Positions 1 through 8,674 of a DNA stretch of 64,000 bases are shown one piece after another. The DNA comes from an uncultured Rhodospirillales bacterium. GTDB taxonomy: Bacteria; Pseudomonadota; Alphaproteobacteria; ATCC43930; CGMCC-115725. The notes below the pieces were generated by a model. The model ran no database searches. It had not been told where the DNA came from and worked only from the letters and a program-made list of their open reading frames with translations. The translations under genes and the position numbers were made by a program. The DNA is taken from contig CAIKMD010000002.1 of the NCBI GenBank assembly GCA_903828515.1, positions 930,001 through 994,000 of the forward strand, written 5' to 3'. Position 1 is the first letter of the stretch. Each line of letters begins with the position of its first letter.

Positions 1-438
1 CGGCACGATCCCCATTTTGCGGCCCTCGAGGTCCTTCGGCGTCTTGATGCCGGTGGATTCGAAATAGGCCATCGAAAGACTGTCCTTCTGGCCGAACAAG
101 GCGACCATGCGCAGCGGCAACTCGCCCTTGCCGGCCGCCTGAACCAATGACGACGCGGCGACATTACCGAATTCGGCCTGGCCGCCGGTCACGAGCTGCA
201 TCGCCTGGGTCGAGCCGCTGCTGTTCTTGATAGCGACGTCGAGACCTTCCTCGGCATACCAGCCGCGCTCCTTGGCGATCCAGAAGCCGAAATGCTGCGG
301 CTGGAAGCCGGTCCATTCGAGCACCAGCGTCACCGGCTTGAGCGGCGCCTTTTGTTGCGCCAGCGCCGCGCCGGAAATTCCTACCCACGCCATCGAAGCC
401 GCGAGGCCGAGCCGCGTCAGTGCGCCAAGTTTGCTCAT
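1..438 (-). CDS. ABC transporter substrate-binding protein, NMT1/SsuA type (partial)
   Basis: Only the first 146 codons lie in the window; the gene runs off the left edge. The N-terminus has a Sec signal peptide (MSKLGALTRLGLAA..., cleavage near ALAQ), then the NMT1-type opening 'VTLVLEWTGFQPQHFGFWIAKERGWYAEEG' region and 'FGNVAASSLVQAAGKG'. This fold binds thiamine precursors, sulfonates, nitrate or aromatic acids in the periplasm. The ATG overlaps the stop of the upstream bicupin gene by 4 bp (ATGA), so the two are translationally coupled. The ATPase and permease pair on the opposite strand (1638-3247) is the likely partner. The substrate cannot be named from sequence. Confidence 0.88.
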   Translation of the reverse strand, partial: MSKLGALTRLGLAASMAWVGISGAALAQQKAPLKPVTLVLEWTGFQPQHFGFWIAKERGWYAEEGLDVAIKNSSGSTQAMQLVTGGQAEFGNVAASSLVQAAGKGELPLRMVALFGQKDSLSMAYFESTGIKTPKDLEGRKMGIVP

Positions 439-1427
439 CGGATGATCCCATCTCGCAGTTTGACGCCGCCCTTGGTTTCGAACAGCAGCGTGGCCGGCGT
501 GGTCTCGCGCGTGCCGAATGTATGTTCGATGCCGTAGGGCATGCAGTAGAGCGTGCCCGCCGGTGCGTCGATGTAGCCGAGTTCGGTCATCTGATCGGCA
601 TCGCCCGCATGGACGAAATGAATCTCGTTGCGGACATTGTTGCGGTGATAGAAGGGCGGGCCTTCGCCCGCGCCCTGCCGGCTGATGTCGAGGTCCAGCA
701 CGTCGTTGGTGAAGAGGCGCAGCGGACGGTGCGTGCCCGGAATGTCGTTGGGGATGTCGGCCATGTCGATCGCATAGGCGAGTTCGTGGGGACCCACGAC
801 TTCCTTGATGCGCAGGGGATCGTAGCTGCGCTCGACCCGCGCCGACCAGTCGTGACCGCAGATGCGTTCTTCCCAGGAACCGGGCGTCGTCGTTTCGGGC
901 GGCAGCGGAAATTGCGGCATGGTGGTCTTGAGATCGACCGTCTTCCAATGTTCGCTCGGCCGCAATTCGACTTCGCTTTCGAGGATGAAGTCGAACAGCT
1001 CGCCGCCCTCGGGCACGACGCGATAGCGGATGCCGCGCGCGAGATGGATGAAGCGGCCCGGCATCGCATCGATCACGCCGAGTTCGGTGAGGAAGCGTCC
1101 CTTGCCGCGATGAATGAAATGCAGTTCCTCATGCGCGGTCGAGCGCCATGTATAAGGCATCGGTGCGGCGCGCTTGCTGAGCTTGAAACGCATGCGGTCG
1201 AGATCGGCAACGATCAGCGGCTCGGCCGCCGGGTCGAGCGCATCAGGCGTCGCGACCTTGTCGAGCGCGGCCTGCCAGAATGGAATATTGCCCGAGAAGG
1301 ATTCCGCGCCGAAGAAGCGCTTGTCCTTCACGTCCATCGCGATGCGGTCGCCGCAATCGATCTTCTCGAGCATCTCGCCCGCTTTGATCTCGTGCCCGCG
1401 CGTCAGTATCGTCCGGGAAACTGCCAT
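435..1427 (-). CDS. Bicupin dioxygenase, homogentisate 1,2-dioxygenase-like
   Basis: A 330-aa protein with two cupin halves. The first contains HEELHFIHRGKGRF (about residue 100). The second contains YHRNNVRNEIHFVHAG followed by a GIEH motif. These give the His/Glu/His set that binds iron in homogentisate-type ring-cleaving dioxygenases, although H-to-E spacing is one residue longer than I recall for homogentisate dioxygenase. No signal peptide, so cytoplasmic. The start at 1427 is chosen because GGAGG lies just upstream; an upstream in-frame Met adds 20 unconvincing residues. It overlaps the binding-protein gene by 4 bp, which suggests an operon that takes up an aromatic compound and cleaves its ring. 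The substrate is inferred, not shown. Confidence 0.75.
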   Translation of the reverse strand: MAVSRTILTRGHEIKAGEMLEKIDCGDRIAMDVKDKRFFGAESFSGNIPFWQAALDKVATPDALDPAAEPLIVADLDRMRFKLSKRAAPMPYTWRSTAHEELHFIHRGKGRFLTELGVIDAMPGRFIHLARGIRYRVVPEGGELFDFILESEVELRPSEHWKTVDLKTTMPQFPLPPETTTPGSWEERICGHDWSARVERSYDPLRIKEVVGPHELAYAIDMADIPNDIPGTHRPLRLFTNDVLDLDISRQGAGEGPPFYHRNNVRNEIHFVHAGDADQMTELGYIDAPAGTLYCMPYGIEHTFGTRETTPATLLFETKGGVKLRDGIIR

Positions 1428-1637
1428 CCTGACCTCCAGTGTCGACCGGTTTTCAGTCTTCGATGAATGTCGGCCTGTGCCGACCACCCGCAGGGATAGA
1501 GTGACGCCTGACCGGGTCTGTCTTCAACGATTAGCCCTCGCGTTGTCGCATATTTCGTGTTGCAGTAGAAGGGGTTTTAACTCAAGCTGCACCGCGTCTT
1601 AGCGATATCGTCGTTCGCCGTTGTCCCGCTCTCGATC

Positions 1638-2465
1638 GTGCAAGGCCGGTCCGCCGTGGCAGAACAAACTTCGGCGCAGGAACCCCCGTTTTCGGCGTCC
1701 CGACCCTTCATCGAAGCCCGCGGCGTGCGGATGAGTTTCGGCAGCACGCAGGCGCTCGACAAGATCGACCTGACGATCCGCGAACACGAATTTTTCACCA
1801 TCGTCGGACCGAGCGGCTGCGGCAAGAGCACTTTGCTGCTTTTGGCGGCAGGACTCCTGCAACCGACCGAGGGCGTCATCGCGATCGACGGCCGGCCCAT
1901 TCACGCCGCCTATACCAATGCCGGCATCGCGTTTCAGCACCATAACCTGCTCGAATGGCGCTCGATCCTCGGCAACGTCCTGCTGCCGCTCGAAATCCGC
2001 CACATGGAAACCGCGCCGTTCCTCGCCCGCGCGCGCGACCTGTTGAATCTGGTCGGCCTCGCCGGGTTCGAGAATCATTTTCCGCATCAGCTCTCGGGCG
2101 GCATGCGTCAGCGCGCCGCGCTTTGCCGCGCCCTCGTCTGCGACCTGCCGCTCCTGCTGATGGACGAGCCGTTCGGCGCGCTCGACGCGCTGAGCCGCGA
2201 AGAGCATCAGTTGATGCTGCAGGAAGTCTGGATGCGCGAGCGCAAGACCGTGCTCCTCATCACCCACGACATTCGCGAAGCGATCCTGCTCTCCGACCGG
2301 ATCGCGGTGATGGGGCCGCGTCCGGGGCGCATCCTCGACATCGTCGATATCGACCTGCCGCGTCCGCGTCACCAGGACGTCAGCGAAACCCCGGAATTCA
2401 TCGCCTATGTCCGCCGGTTGCGCGCGATGCTGTTCGCCAAGCCGGTTACCGGGGCGACGCCATGA
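1638..2465 (+). CDS. ABC transporter ATP-binding protein, NitT/TauT (SsuB/TauB) family
   Basis: A 275-aa nucleotide-binding subunit. Walker A is GPSGCGKST, the signature is LSGGMRQR, Walker B is LLLMDEPFGALDALS, and the H-loop is LLITHDIREA. The EEH-type linker and length fit the nitrate/sulfonate/taurine group. It would energise import through the permease that follows, whose ATG overlaps this stop by 4 bp. The start used is GTG; a second in-frame GTG at 1656 is equally possible because the first 25 residues are not conserved. It is transcribed divergently from the bicupin and binding-protein operon, so the roughly 200-bp gap probably carries both promoters. Confidence 0.93.
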   Translation: MQGRSAVAEQTSAQEPPFSASRPFIEARGVRMSFGSTQALDKIDLTIREHEFFTIVGPSGCGKSTLLLLAAGLLQPTEGVIAIDGRPIHAAYTNAGIAFQHHNLLEWRSILGNVLLPLEIRHMETAPFLARARDLLNLVGLAGFENHFPHQLSGGMRQRAALCRALVCDLPLLLMDEPFGALDALSREEHQLMLQEVWMRERKTVLLITHDIREAILLSDRIAVMGPRPGRILDIVDIDLPRPRHQDVSETPEFIAYVRRLRAMLFAKPVTGATP

Positions 2466-3247
2466 ACAACTGGCGGCGCGCTTTCCCGGCGATCGTGTTC
2501 ACCCTGGCGATCCTCGCCGTCTGGGAAGCAGGCGTCGATTATTTTCACATTCCCGACATTCTCTTGCCCGCGCCGTCGAAGGTGATCGAGGGCATGGCGA
2601 CCGGCTGGAGCCTCTATCTCCGCCACACCTGGCCGACCTTGACCGAAATCATCATCGGCTACAGCATTGCGCTGATCCTCGGCACGCTCTGCGGCCTCGT
2701 GATCGCGTTCTCGCGCGTGCTCGGCAATGCGATCTATCCGGTGCTGGTCGCGGCGCAGATCATGCCCAAGGTCGCGTTCGCGCCGTTGCTCGTGGTGTGG
2801 TTCGGCTTCGGCCTCATTCCGAAACTCATCCTGATCGCGCTGCTGGCGTTCTTTCCGATCGTGGTCAACACCGTGGTCGCGCTCAACATGACGACGCAGG
2901 AATCGATCTATCTCTTCCGCTCGATGGGCGCCAACCCGATCCAGACGTTTTTCAAACTGCGCCTGCCGGCGGCGCTGCCCGTCTTCTTCGCCGGGCTGAA
3001 GATCGCCGCGACCTTCTCGGTCGTCGGCGTCGTGGTCGCCGAGTTCTACAGCTCGGATCGCGGCCTCGGTTATCTGTTGCTGCTGCAAATCTCGAACGGC
3101 AACACGACGCGCGCTTTCGGCTCGATCATTTATCTGACGATCCTCGGCCTGATCGCCTTCGCGCTCGTCGCGTTCTTCGAGCGCCTGCTGGTACCCGCGC
3201 ACATGCTCAAACGCTTCGACGAAGCGTCGGGCCGCCAGGGCACCTAA
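2462..3247 (+). CDS. ABC transporter permease, NitT/TauT (SsuC) family
   Basis: A 261-aa inner-membrane protein with about six hydrophobic spans (first at residues 6-24) and the EAA-type coupling loop around 'SMGANPIQTFFKLRLPAALPVF'. The region 'AEFYSSDRGLGYLLL' is typical of SsuC/TauC permeases. The start codon lies inside the stop of the ATPase gene, so the pair is translationally coupled. With the ATPase and probably the partial binding protein at the left edge it forms a complete importer. The gene ends only 2 bp before the convergent TAXI-like gene. Confidence 0.93.
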   Translation: MNNWRRAFPAIVFTLAILAVWEAGVDYFHIPDILLPAPSKVIEGMATGWSLYLRHTWPTLTEIIIGYSIALILGTLCGLVIAFSRVLGNAIYPVLVAAQIMPKVAFAPLLVVWFGFGLIPKLILIALLAFFPIVVNTVVALNMTTQESIYLFRSMGANPIQTFFKLRLPAALPVFFAGLKIAATFSVVGVVVAEFYSSDRGLGYLLLLQISNGNTTRAFGSIIYLTILGLIAFALVAFFERLLVPAHMLKRFDEASGRQGT

Positions 3248-3248
3248 G

Positions 3249-4217
3249 TCAGGAAATATAGCCCCGTTCGCGCCAGAAGCGTTCGGCGCCGGCGTGGAGC
3301 GGCAGATAGAGCGCGCCGTCCTTGTTGTCCTTGCACAACACGTCGAGCGGCAGCGGCCCGTCGCCAAGCCACGGTATCCGCACCTTGCGCGCATCGAGCG
3401 CCGCGCAGAATTTATAGATCATCTCCTCGTCGGCGCTTTCGAGGCAGAAAACCGGCCAACCGCTGAAATCGAGCGTCCACACCGTTTCGCCGAGACCGGG
3501 ATATTCCTCGTCGGTGATCGCCGCGCGCCGCAACCCGTCCGCTTCGAGCAATTGAAGTTGCGGCTCGTCGATCGGCAGATAGCGCATGCCCGCTTTGATC
3601 GCTTTGGATGCCCAGAGCGGCAGCGCCTCGTCCCAGACCGCATCGAGTTCGCCACGCTCGACCGCGCCGAGCCGTTCGGGAACGTAAGGCAGGCCCTCGG
3701 TGTAAAGCACCTTGCCGCCCCAGCTCACGATATCGTCGAGCGTCATGCCGTAAGCGCTGAGCACCTGGTTGCAGACCAGATGGACCGAATGATCCGGCTG
3801 GCCGCGCAGCGAGACGCGCAGCGGATATTTCGTGCGCTTCAGATCCGCCATGGTCTTGAGACCGGTCTTGGCGGTGACGGCGAATCCCAGTTGATCGAAT
3901 TGCGGAATCACCATCAGCGAGCGCAACGGCAAGGGCGTCTTGTACGGACCGCGTCCCTTCGCCGCCATGCCGAGCACGCCGCCGGGATTGCAGATCGCGA
4001 TGTCGGCTTCGCCGTTCACGATCATGTCGATCGAATCCGGCCCGTCGCTGGCATAGAAGCGCGTGCGCCATTTGCTGTCGCCCTGCGGCCGCATCGAGAT
4101 CAGCACCTGCCGGTTGCGCCATTCATTCGCACCGACCAGCTCGGTCGCCGCTTCGAGCATCAGGCGCGAGCGCATGATCGCCGGCGTGTGCAACGGGATC
4201 TGTTGGGTAAGCGGCAT
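3249..4217 (-). CDS. Leaderless TAXI-like solute-binding protein, copy 1
   Basis: A 322-aa protein with the TAXI/NMT1-like binding fold: GEADIAICNPGG (about residue 70), LPLRSLMVIPQFDQLGFAV, GELDAVWDEALPLW, and TLDFSGWPVFCLES near the C-terminus, ending AERFWRERGYIS. TAXI proteins are normally exported receptors of TRAP importers. This one starts MPLTQQIPLHTPAIMRS and has no signal peptide. Only 18 bp separate it from the upstream gene, so no leader is hidden; AGGAAC precedes the ATG. It is therefore predicted cytoplasmic. It follows an exported binding-protein gene (4236-5204), and the pair is repeated at 6399-8383. No TRAP membrane subunit lies nearby. Function unknown. Confidence 0.8.
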   Translation of the reverse strand: MPLTQQIPLHTPAIMRSRLMLEAATELVGANEWRNRQVLISMRPQGDSKWRTRFYASDGPDSIDMIVNGEADIAICNPGGVLGMAAKGRGPYKTPLPLRSLMVIPQFDQLGFAVTAKTGLKTMADLKRTKYPLRVSLRGQPDHSVHLVCNQVLSAYGMTLDDIVSWGGKVLYTEGLPYVPERLGAVERGELDAVWDEALPLWASKAIKAGMRYLPIDEPQLQLLEADGLRRAAITDEEYPGLGETVWTLDFSGWPVFCLESADEEMIYKFCAALDARKVRIPWLGDGPLPLDVLCKDNKDGALYLPLHAGAERFWRERGYIS

Positions 4218-4235
4218 GGTGTCGGTTCCTACTGA

Positions 4236-5204
4236 CTAATGCGCGGCGCCGGGCACATAGGCCTCGGTATAGAGCTTCGACATGTCGGGCGGCGTATCGA
4301 GCAGATCGAGATCGACGAAGGAGCGTGCGAGGTTCGCGAGCGATTCTTTGTCGAACTTGCAGTCTGAGCTGAACATGCCCATGGCGATGTCGTATTCCTC
4401 GCCGGTCACGTTTTCCGAAAAGCCCGTAATTTTGGCCTCGAGTTTCACGGTCTCGTCCTTGTGCGACCGCATATAGGCGATGGTATCGAGCCATGCGGCG
4501 AGGAACGCGCGGATCGCCTCGGGATTGGATTTCATGATCTGATCCGACGCGAAAAGCGTGCCCGACGCGACATTGCCGACATAATCGGAAACCGGGAACA
4601 GCACGCGCCCCGCTTTCTTTTCCGCCATGGCGAGGAACGAGGTCGTGCCGCCGATATAGGCGTCGATCTCGTGATTGTGGAACGCGGCCGCGGCCGAATT
4701 GCCGGCGCCGATCGTCACGCGCAGGATGTCATCCTTCTTCCAGCCTTGCGTGCGCACGAGTTCCATCGCCAGCCAGTCGGTCAGCGAACCGGGCGCCGAG
4801 ATGCCGATCTTCTTGCCCTTCAAATCTTCTTTTTTCTTGATCTGCGAATCCCACGGCACCCCGATGCTCTGATAGGGGAGCGTGATCGCGCTTTCGCAGA
4901 TCGCCATCATCGGCACGCCCTTGGCGGTGAACGCCATCTGGGTTCCCGCGCCGTCGCCGATATCGATACTGCCCGCGGTCATCGCCTGGATCATCTTGCT
5001 GCCGCCGGCGAAATCCAGAATCTTCAAATCGAGCCCGCGCTTTTTGAAAAGGCCGAGTTCGTCGCCGACATTGACCGGGATGATCGCCTCGGCATTCGCC
5101 GCGGCCTTGCCGACGATGAGCGTCGTGTCGGCCCGTGCCGGCAGCGCGATCATCGCGGAGGCAAGCATGACGCCGATCAGGCTGCGCGCGATGGTGATGT
5201 TCAT
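4236..5204 (-). CDS. ABC transporter substrate-binding protein, NMT1 family, copy 1
   Basis: A 322-aa exported binding protein. Signal peptide MNITIARSLIGVMLASAMIALPARA, then mature residues beginning DTTLIVGKAAAN. Conserved features are GLFKKRGLDLKILDFAGG, MTAGSIDIGDGAG, DLKGKKIGISAPGSLTDWL and a C-terminal AWLDTIAYM helix region. It closely resembles the protein at 7409-8383, and each is followed 18-44 bp later by a leaderless TAXI-like gene. No permease or ATPase adjoins it, so it must either share a distant transporter or work as a sensor. It is divergent from the flavin oxidoreductase at 5388. Confidence 0.88.
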   Translation of the reverse strand: MNITIARSLIGVMLASAMIALPARADTTLIVGKAAANAEAIIPVNVGDELGLFKKRGLDLKILDFAGGSKMIQAMTAGSIDIGDGAGTQMAFTAKGVPMMAICESAITLPYQSIGVPWDSQIKKKEDLKGKKIGISAPGSLTDWLAMELVRTQGWKKDDILRVTIGAGNSAAAAFHNHEIDAYIGGTTSFLAMAEKKAGRVLFPVSDYVGNVASGTLFASDQIMKSNPEAIRAFLAAWLDTIAYMRSHKDETVKLEAKITGFSENVTGEEYDIAMGMFSSDCKFDKESLANLARSFVDLDLLDTPPDMSKLYTEAYVPGAAH

Positions 5205-5387
5205 GGCGTCCTTTTGCTTCTCGAGCAGCGCGGCTTATCGAAAAATCGTCGCCGCCTGCATGGTTCTCGAAACTCCTATCTCAACTTAAGCGCGAGCGCA
5301 ACGCCACTCCTTGCGACGCATTCATGCCGGTTGTATCGATGCGGCAACGACATTGTCGTCGAGCCGAGAGGGGAATGCGGGGCACGG

Positions 5388-6395
5388 ATGTTCAAGATCG
5401 GGGTCTTCGATCACGTCGACAAGAATGGTTTGCCGGGCACGCAATTCTATGAGGCGCGGCTCAAGCTGATCGAGCTGTACGACCGGGCCGGGTTCTACGC
5501 CTATCATTGCGCCGAGCATCATCTGGCGCCGAGCGGCCTTGCCCCCTCGCCCAATCTTTACCTCGCCGCGATCGCGCAACGTACCAAGCGCCTGCGCTTC
5601 GGTCCCCTCGTCTACCAGATGCCGACCTATCATCCGCTGCGGCTGATCGAGGAAATCTGCATGCTCGATCAGATGAGCGGCGGGCGGCTCGAACTCGGCT
5701 GCGGCCGTGGCTCGGGCCCGGCGGAAATCCAGTATTTCGGCCAGGGTTACGACACGGCGCAGCAGGTTTATTCCGATGTGCTGGACATGGTCCTGAAGGT
5801 GCTCGCCGAGGGAAAGATCAGCTTTCCGGGCGCGCCCGCCACGTTCCAAAACCTGCCGCTGCAGATCGAATGCGTGCAGAAGCCGCATCCGCCGCTGTGG
5901 TACGGCGCCCACTCGGTCGCGGGCGCGCATCAGGCAGCCGTCAAGCAGCAGAACATCGTCAGTCTCGACACCGCGGCGGAAACCCGCACCTATGTCGACG
6001 AGTTCGTCACGACCCATCGCCAGCAATGGGGCGATGCGCCGTTACCGATGACGGGGATCAGCCGGTTCGTCATCGTCGGCGATACCGACGCCCAGGCGCT
6101 TGAGATCGCGCGCCGCGCCTATAAAAAGTGGTGGGAAAATTTTACCAACACCTCGCGCATCCACGGCTATCACATCCTGCACGGGCGTCCGTCCGACTTC
6201 GACACCATGCAGAGCCAGGGCAAGGGGATCGCCGGCTCGGTCGATTCCGTCGTCGCGCAGATCAAGTCGGAAATGGAAATTTCCGGCTGCAATTATTTCG
6301 TCGGACAATTCGCCTTCGGCGATCTGACCTTGGCCGAGGCGGAAGCCTCGCTCGACCTGTTCGTCCGCAAGGTCGTGCCGGCGCTTGAGGGCTGA
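5388..6395 (+). CDS. LLM-class flavin-dependent oxidoreductase (luciferase-like)
   Basis: A 335-aa bacterial-luciferase-like TIM barrel. It starts MFKIGVFDHVDKNGLPG, has the AEHHLAPSGLAPSPNL motif near residue 40 typical of the family, and 'MSGGRLELGCGRGSG' for the flavin phosphate region. Such enzymes use reduced FMN or F420 to oxidise small organic substrates; an FMN-dependent monooxygenase is the likelier option here. An upstream reading frame extends far left but overlaps the binding-protein gene antisense, so the ATG at 5388 is chosen. The gene sits between two copies of the TAXI-like/binding-protein cassette and ends 3 bp before the convergent second copy. Confidence 0.9.
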   Translation: MFKIGVFDHVDKNGLPGTQFYEARLKLIELYDRAGFYAYHCAEHHLAPSGLAPSPNLYLAAIAQRTKRLRFGPLVYQMPTYHPLRLIEEICMLDQMSGGRLELGCGRGSGPAEIQYFGQGYDTAQQVYSDVLDMVLKVLAEGKISFPGAPATFQNLPLQIECVQKPHPPLWYGAHSVAGAHQAAVKQQNIVSLDTAAETRTYVDEFVTTHRQQWGDAPLPMTGISRFVIVGDTDAQALEIARRAYKKWWENFTNTSRIHGYHILHGRPSDFDTMQSQGKGIAGSVDSVVAQIKSEMEISGCNYFVGQFAFGDLTLAEAEASLDLFVRKVVPALEG

Positions 6396-6398
6396 CCC

Positions 6399-7364
6399 TC
6401 AGGAAATGTAGCCGCGCTCGCGCCAGAAGCGTTCGGCGCCGGCGTGGAGCGGCAGGTAAAGCGCGCCTTCCTTGCCGTCCTTGCACAGGCGTTCGAGCGG
6501 CAAGGGTCCCTCACCCTCCCACCACGGCACCACGGCCTTGCGATTGTCGAGCGCCGCGCAGAAGTTATAAATCATCGGCTCGGACGCGCTTTCGAGACAG
6601 AAGACCGGCCAGCCGCTGAAATCGAGCGTCCACACCGTTTCGCCGATGCCGGGATATTCCTCATCGGTGATCGCCGCACGCATCAGCCCGTCGTCTTCGA
6701 GGGCCTTGAGTTGCGGCTCGTCGATCGCCATGAACCGCATGTCCATGTCGAGAGCCTGCGGCGCCCAGAGCGGCAACGCCTCGTCCCACACCGCGTCGAG
6801 TTCGCCGCGTTTGACCGCGCCGAGCCGGTCGGGCCCCATCGGCAGGCCCTCGGTATAGAGAACCTTGCCGCCCCAGCTCACGATGTCGTCGAGCGTGATG
6901 CCGTAGGCGCTGAGCGCATGGTTGCAGACGAGATGGACCGAATGATCCGGCTGGCCCCGCAAGGAAACGCGCAGCGGATATTTCGTGCGCTTCAAGTCGG
7001 CCAGGGTCTTCAGCCCGGTCTTGGCGGTAACCGCAAAGCCGAGCTGATCGAACTGCGGGACCACCATCAGCGAGCGCAGCGGCAGCGGCTTCTTGTATGG
7101 TCCACGCCCGCGCAAGGCCATGCCGAGAACGCCGCCCGGATTGCAGATCGCGATGTCGGCCTCGCCGTTCACCACCATGTCGACCGAATCCGGGCCGTCG
7201 CTCGCGTAGAACCGCGTCCGCCATTGGCTGTCGCCTTGCGGGCGCATCAGGATCATCACCTGCCGGTCGAGAAACCCCTGGGCTGCCACCAGTTCGGACG
7301 CCGTCTCGAGCATGAGCCGCGACCGCATGATCGCGGGTATGCGGATCGGGGGAATCACCAACAT
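6399..7364 (-). CDS. Leaderless TAXI-like solute-binding protein, copy 2
   Basis: A 321-aa paralogue of the protein at 3249-4217. Long blocks are identical: SDGPDS, GEADIAICNPGGVLGMA, LKRTKYPLRVSLRGQPDHSV, DEALPLWA, and the AERFWRERGYIS C-terminus. Nucleotide similarity is also obvious at the 3' ends of both genes. The N-terminus (MLVIPPIRIPAIMRSRL) lacks a signal peptide, and only 44 bp separate it from the upstream binding-protein gene; AGAAGGA precedes the ATG. Divergence is concentrated in the first 20 residues and in a linker near residue 285. It is predicted to be cytoplasmic; the role is unknown. Confidence 0.8.
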   Translation of the reverse strand: MLVIPPIRIPAIMRSRLMLETASELVAAQGFLDRQVMILMRPQGDSQWRTRFYASDGPDSVDMVVNGEADIAICNPGGVLGMALRGRGPYKKPLPLRSLMVVPQFDQLGFAVTAKTGLKTLADLKRTKYPLRVSLRGQPDHSVHLVCNHALSAYGITLDDIVSWGGKVLYTEGLPMGPDRLGAVKRGELDAVWDEALPLWAPQALDMDMRFMAIDEPQLKALEDDGLMRAAITDEEYPGIGETVWTLDFSGWPVFCLESASEPMIYNFCAALDNRKAVVPWWEGEGPLPLERLCKDGKEGALYLPLHAGAERFWRERGYIS

Positions 7365-7408
7365 CGCGGAACTATCCTTCTTTAATCAGGCGCGAACGCT
7401 ATCGCCCG

Positions 7409-8383
7409 TCACTTCGGCACGAACGCTTCGGTATAGAGCGTCGCCATGTCGGGCATGGCATCGACCAGTTGCAGATCGATCAACGACCGCTTGAGCGTGG
7501 CGAGCGATTCCGGATCGAACTTGCAATCTTTCGAATACATGTCCTTCACGATGTCGTAGTCGCGCGACGTCACGCTTTCGGAAAAGCCGGTGACGCTGCT
7601 CAGCAGCTTCACGGCTTCGGCTTTGTTGGCGCGGATGAAATCGGTCGTTTCGAGCCAGCCGGCGAGGAAAGCGCGGATCGCATCGGGGTTGCTCTTGATC
7701 AGCTTGTTCGAGGCGAAGATCGTGCCCGAGGCCGCATTGCCTTCGTAGTCCGACACCGGGAACAGCAGACGCCCGACCTGCTTTTCCTCCATCCCCAGGA
7801 ACGTGGTCGTGCCGCCGATATAGGCATCGATCAGATGCTCGCGCAGCGCCGCGCTGGACGCGGCGAAGGTGCTGCCGATCGCGACATGCTGCGTCGCACC
7901 TTTTTCCCAACCCTGCGAACGCTCGAACTCATAGGCGAGCCAATCGTTCAGTGAGCCGGCGGTCGAGACGCCGACTTTCTTGCCCTTCAGTTCGGCCTTC
8001 GTCTTGATCGGCGAATCCCAAGGAACGCCGAAGCTGAAATAGGGCAGCGTCTTGGTGCTCTCGCAGACGGCGAGCATCGGCACGCCCTTGGTGATGAACG
8101 ACATCTGAATGCCGGCGCCGATCCCGATATCGATGGCGTCGGCGGTCATCGCCTGAATCAATTTGCCGCCGCCGCTGAAGTCGACGATTTTCAGATCGAG
8201 GCCGCGCTTCTTGAAGTTGCCGAGCTTGTCGCCGACATCGACCGGAATGATCGAATCGGAATCGTTGGACGCCTTGCCGACGGTGAGCGCCGTGTCGGCC
8301 GAGGCCGGGTGCGACAGCATCGCAGCGCCCAGTGCGACGGCAAAAGTGGCGTAGGCCATACGGCGCAACATGTATGTGTTCAT
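7409..8383 (-). CDS. ABC transporter substrate-binding protein, NMT1 family, copy 2
   Basis: A 324-aa exported binding protein. The start at 8383 (MNTYMLRRMAYATFAVA) gives a normal signal peptide ending SHPASA; the upstream Met would add 23 charged residues before it. It shares NFKKRGLDLKIVDFSGG, DLGKG-type helix 'ELKGKKVGVSTAGSLNDWLA' and FPVSDYEGNAASGT with the copy at 4236. It is followed by a leaderless TAXI-like gene, as in copy 1. No ABC membrane subunit is adjacent. It is divergent from the flavin oxygenase at 8675 across a 291-bp gap. Confidence 0.88.
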   Translation of the reverse strand: MNTYMLRRMAYATFAVALGAAMLSHPASADTALTVGKASNDSDSIIPVDVGDKLGNFKKRGLDLKIVDFSGGGKLIQAMTADAIDIGIGAGIQMSFITKGVPMLAVCESTKTLPYFSFGVPWDSPIKTKAELKGKKVGVSTAGSLNDWLAYEFERSQGWEKGATQHVAIGSTFAASSAALREHLIDAYIGGTTTFLGMEEKQVGRLLFPVSDYEGNAASGTIFASNKLIKSNPDAIRAFLAGWLETTDFIRANKAEAVKLLSSVTGFSESVTSRDYDIVKDMYSKDCKFDPESLATLKRSLIDLQLVDAMPDMATLYTEAFVPK

Positions 8384-8530
8384 GGCATCCTTCGTTCGGC
8401 GGGAGAAGCGGCAGCGTTGCAAATTCCTATCGTAAGTTCGGCGGCGGGGCAACGCGACTGTTTGTCTGGCTAACCGCGTTGCGGCGCAACAATCCGCCCA
8501 ATGCTATGCACTGCGAAGGTTTTTCTTATT

Positions 8531-8544
8531 GTGTAACGACACAG
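8531..8544. promoter_or_regulatory. Short inverted repeat in divergent gap (possible operator)
   Basis: TGTGT-AACG-ACACA, two perfect 5-bp half-sites, lies in the AT-richer part of the gap between the binding-protein gene (starts 8383, minus) and the flavin oxygenase (starts 8675, plus). A dyad of this size in such a gap could be a repressor site, but it is short enough to occur by chance. Confidence 0.22.
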
Positions 8545-8674
8545 GCCCGGATCGCATAAATATTTGCCGCGGCCCACACCCGGATTATGTTCGACGCGCT
8601 ACAATGCAAGCGGGCGCTCACCGCGACGCTTGCCCTGTGAGCGCGTTTGTTGAAGGACCATCAAAGAGGCTTCC

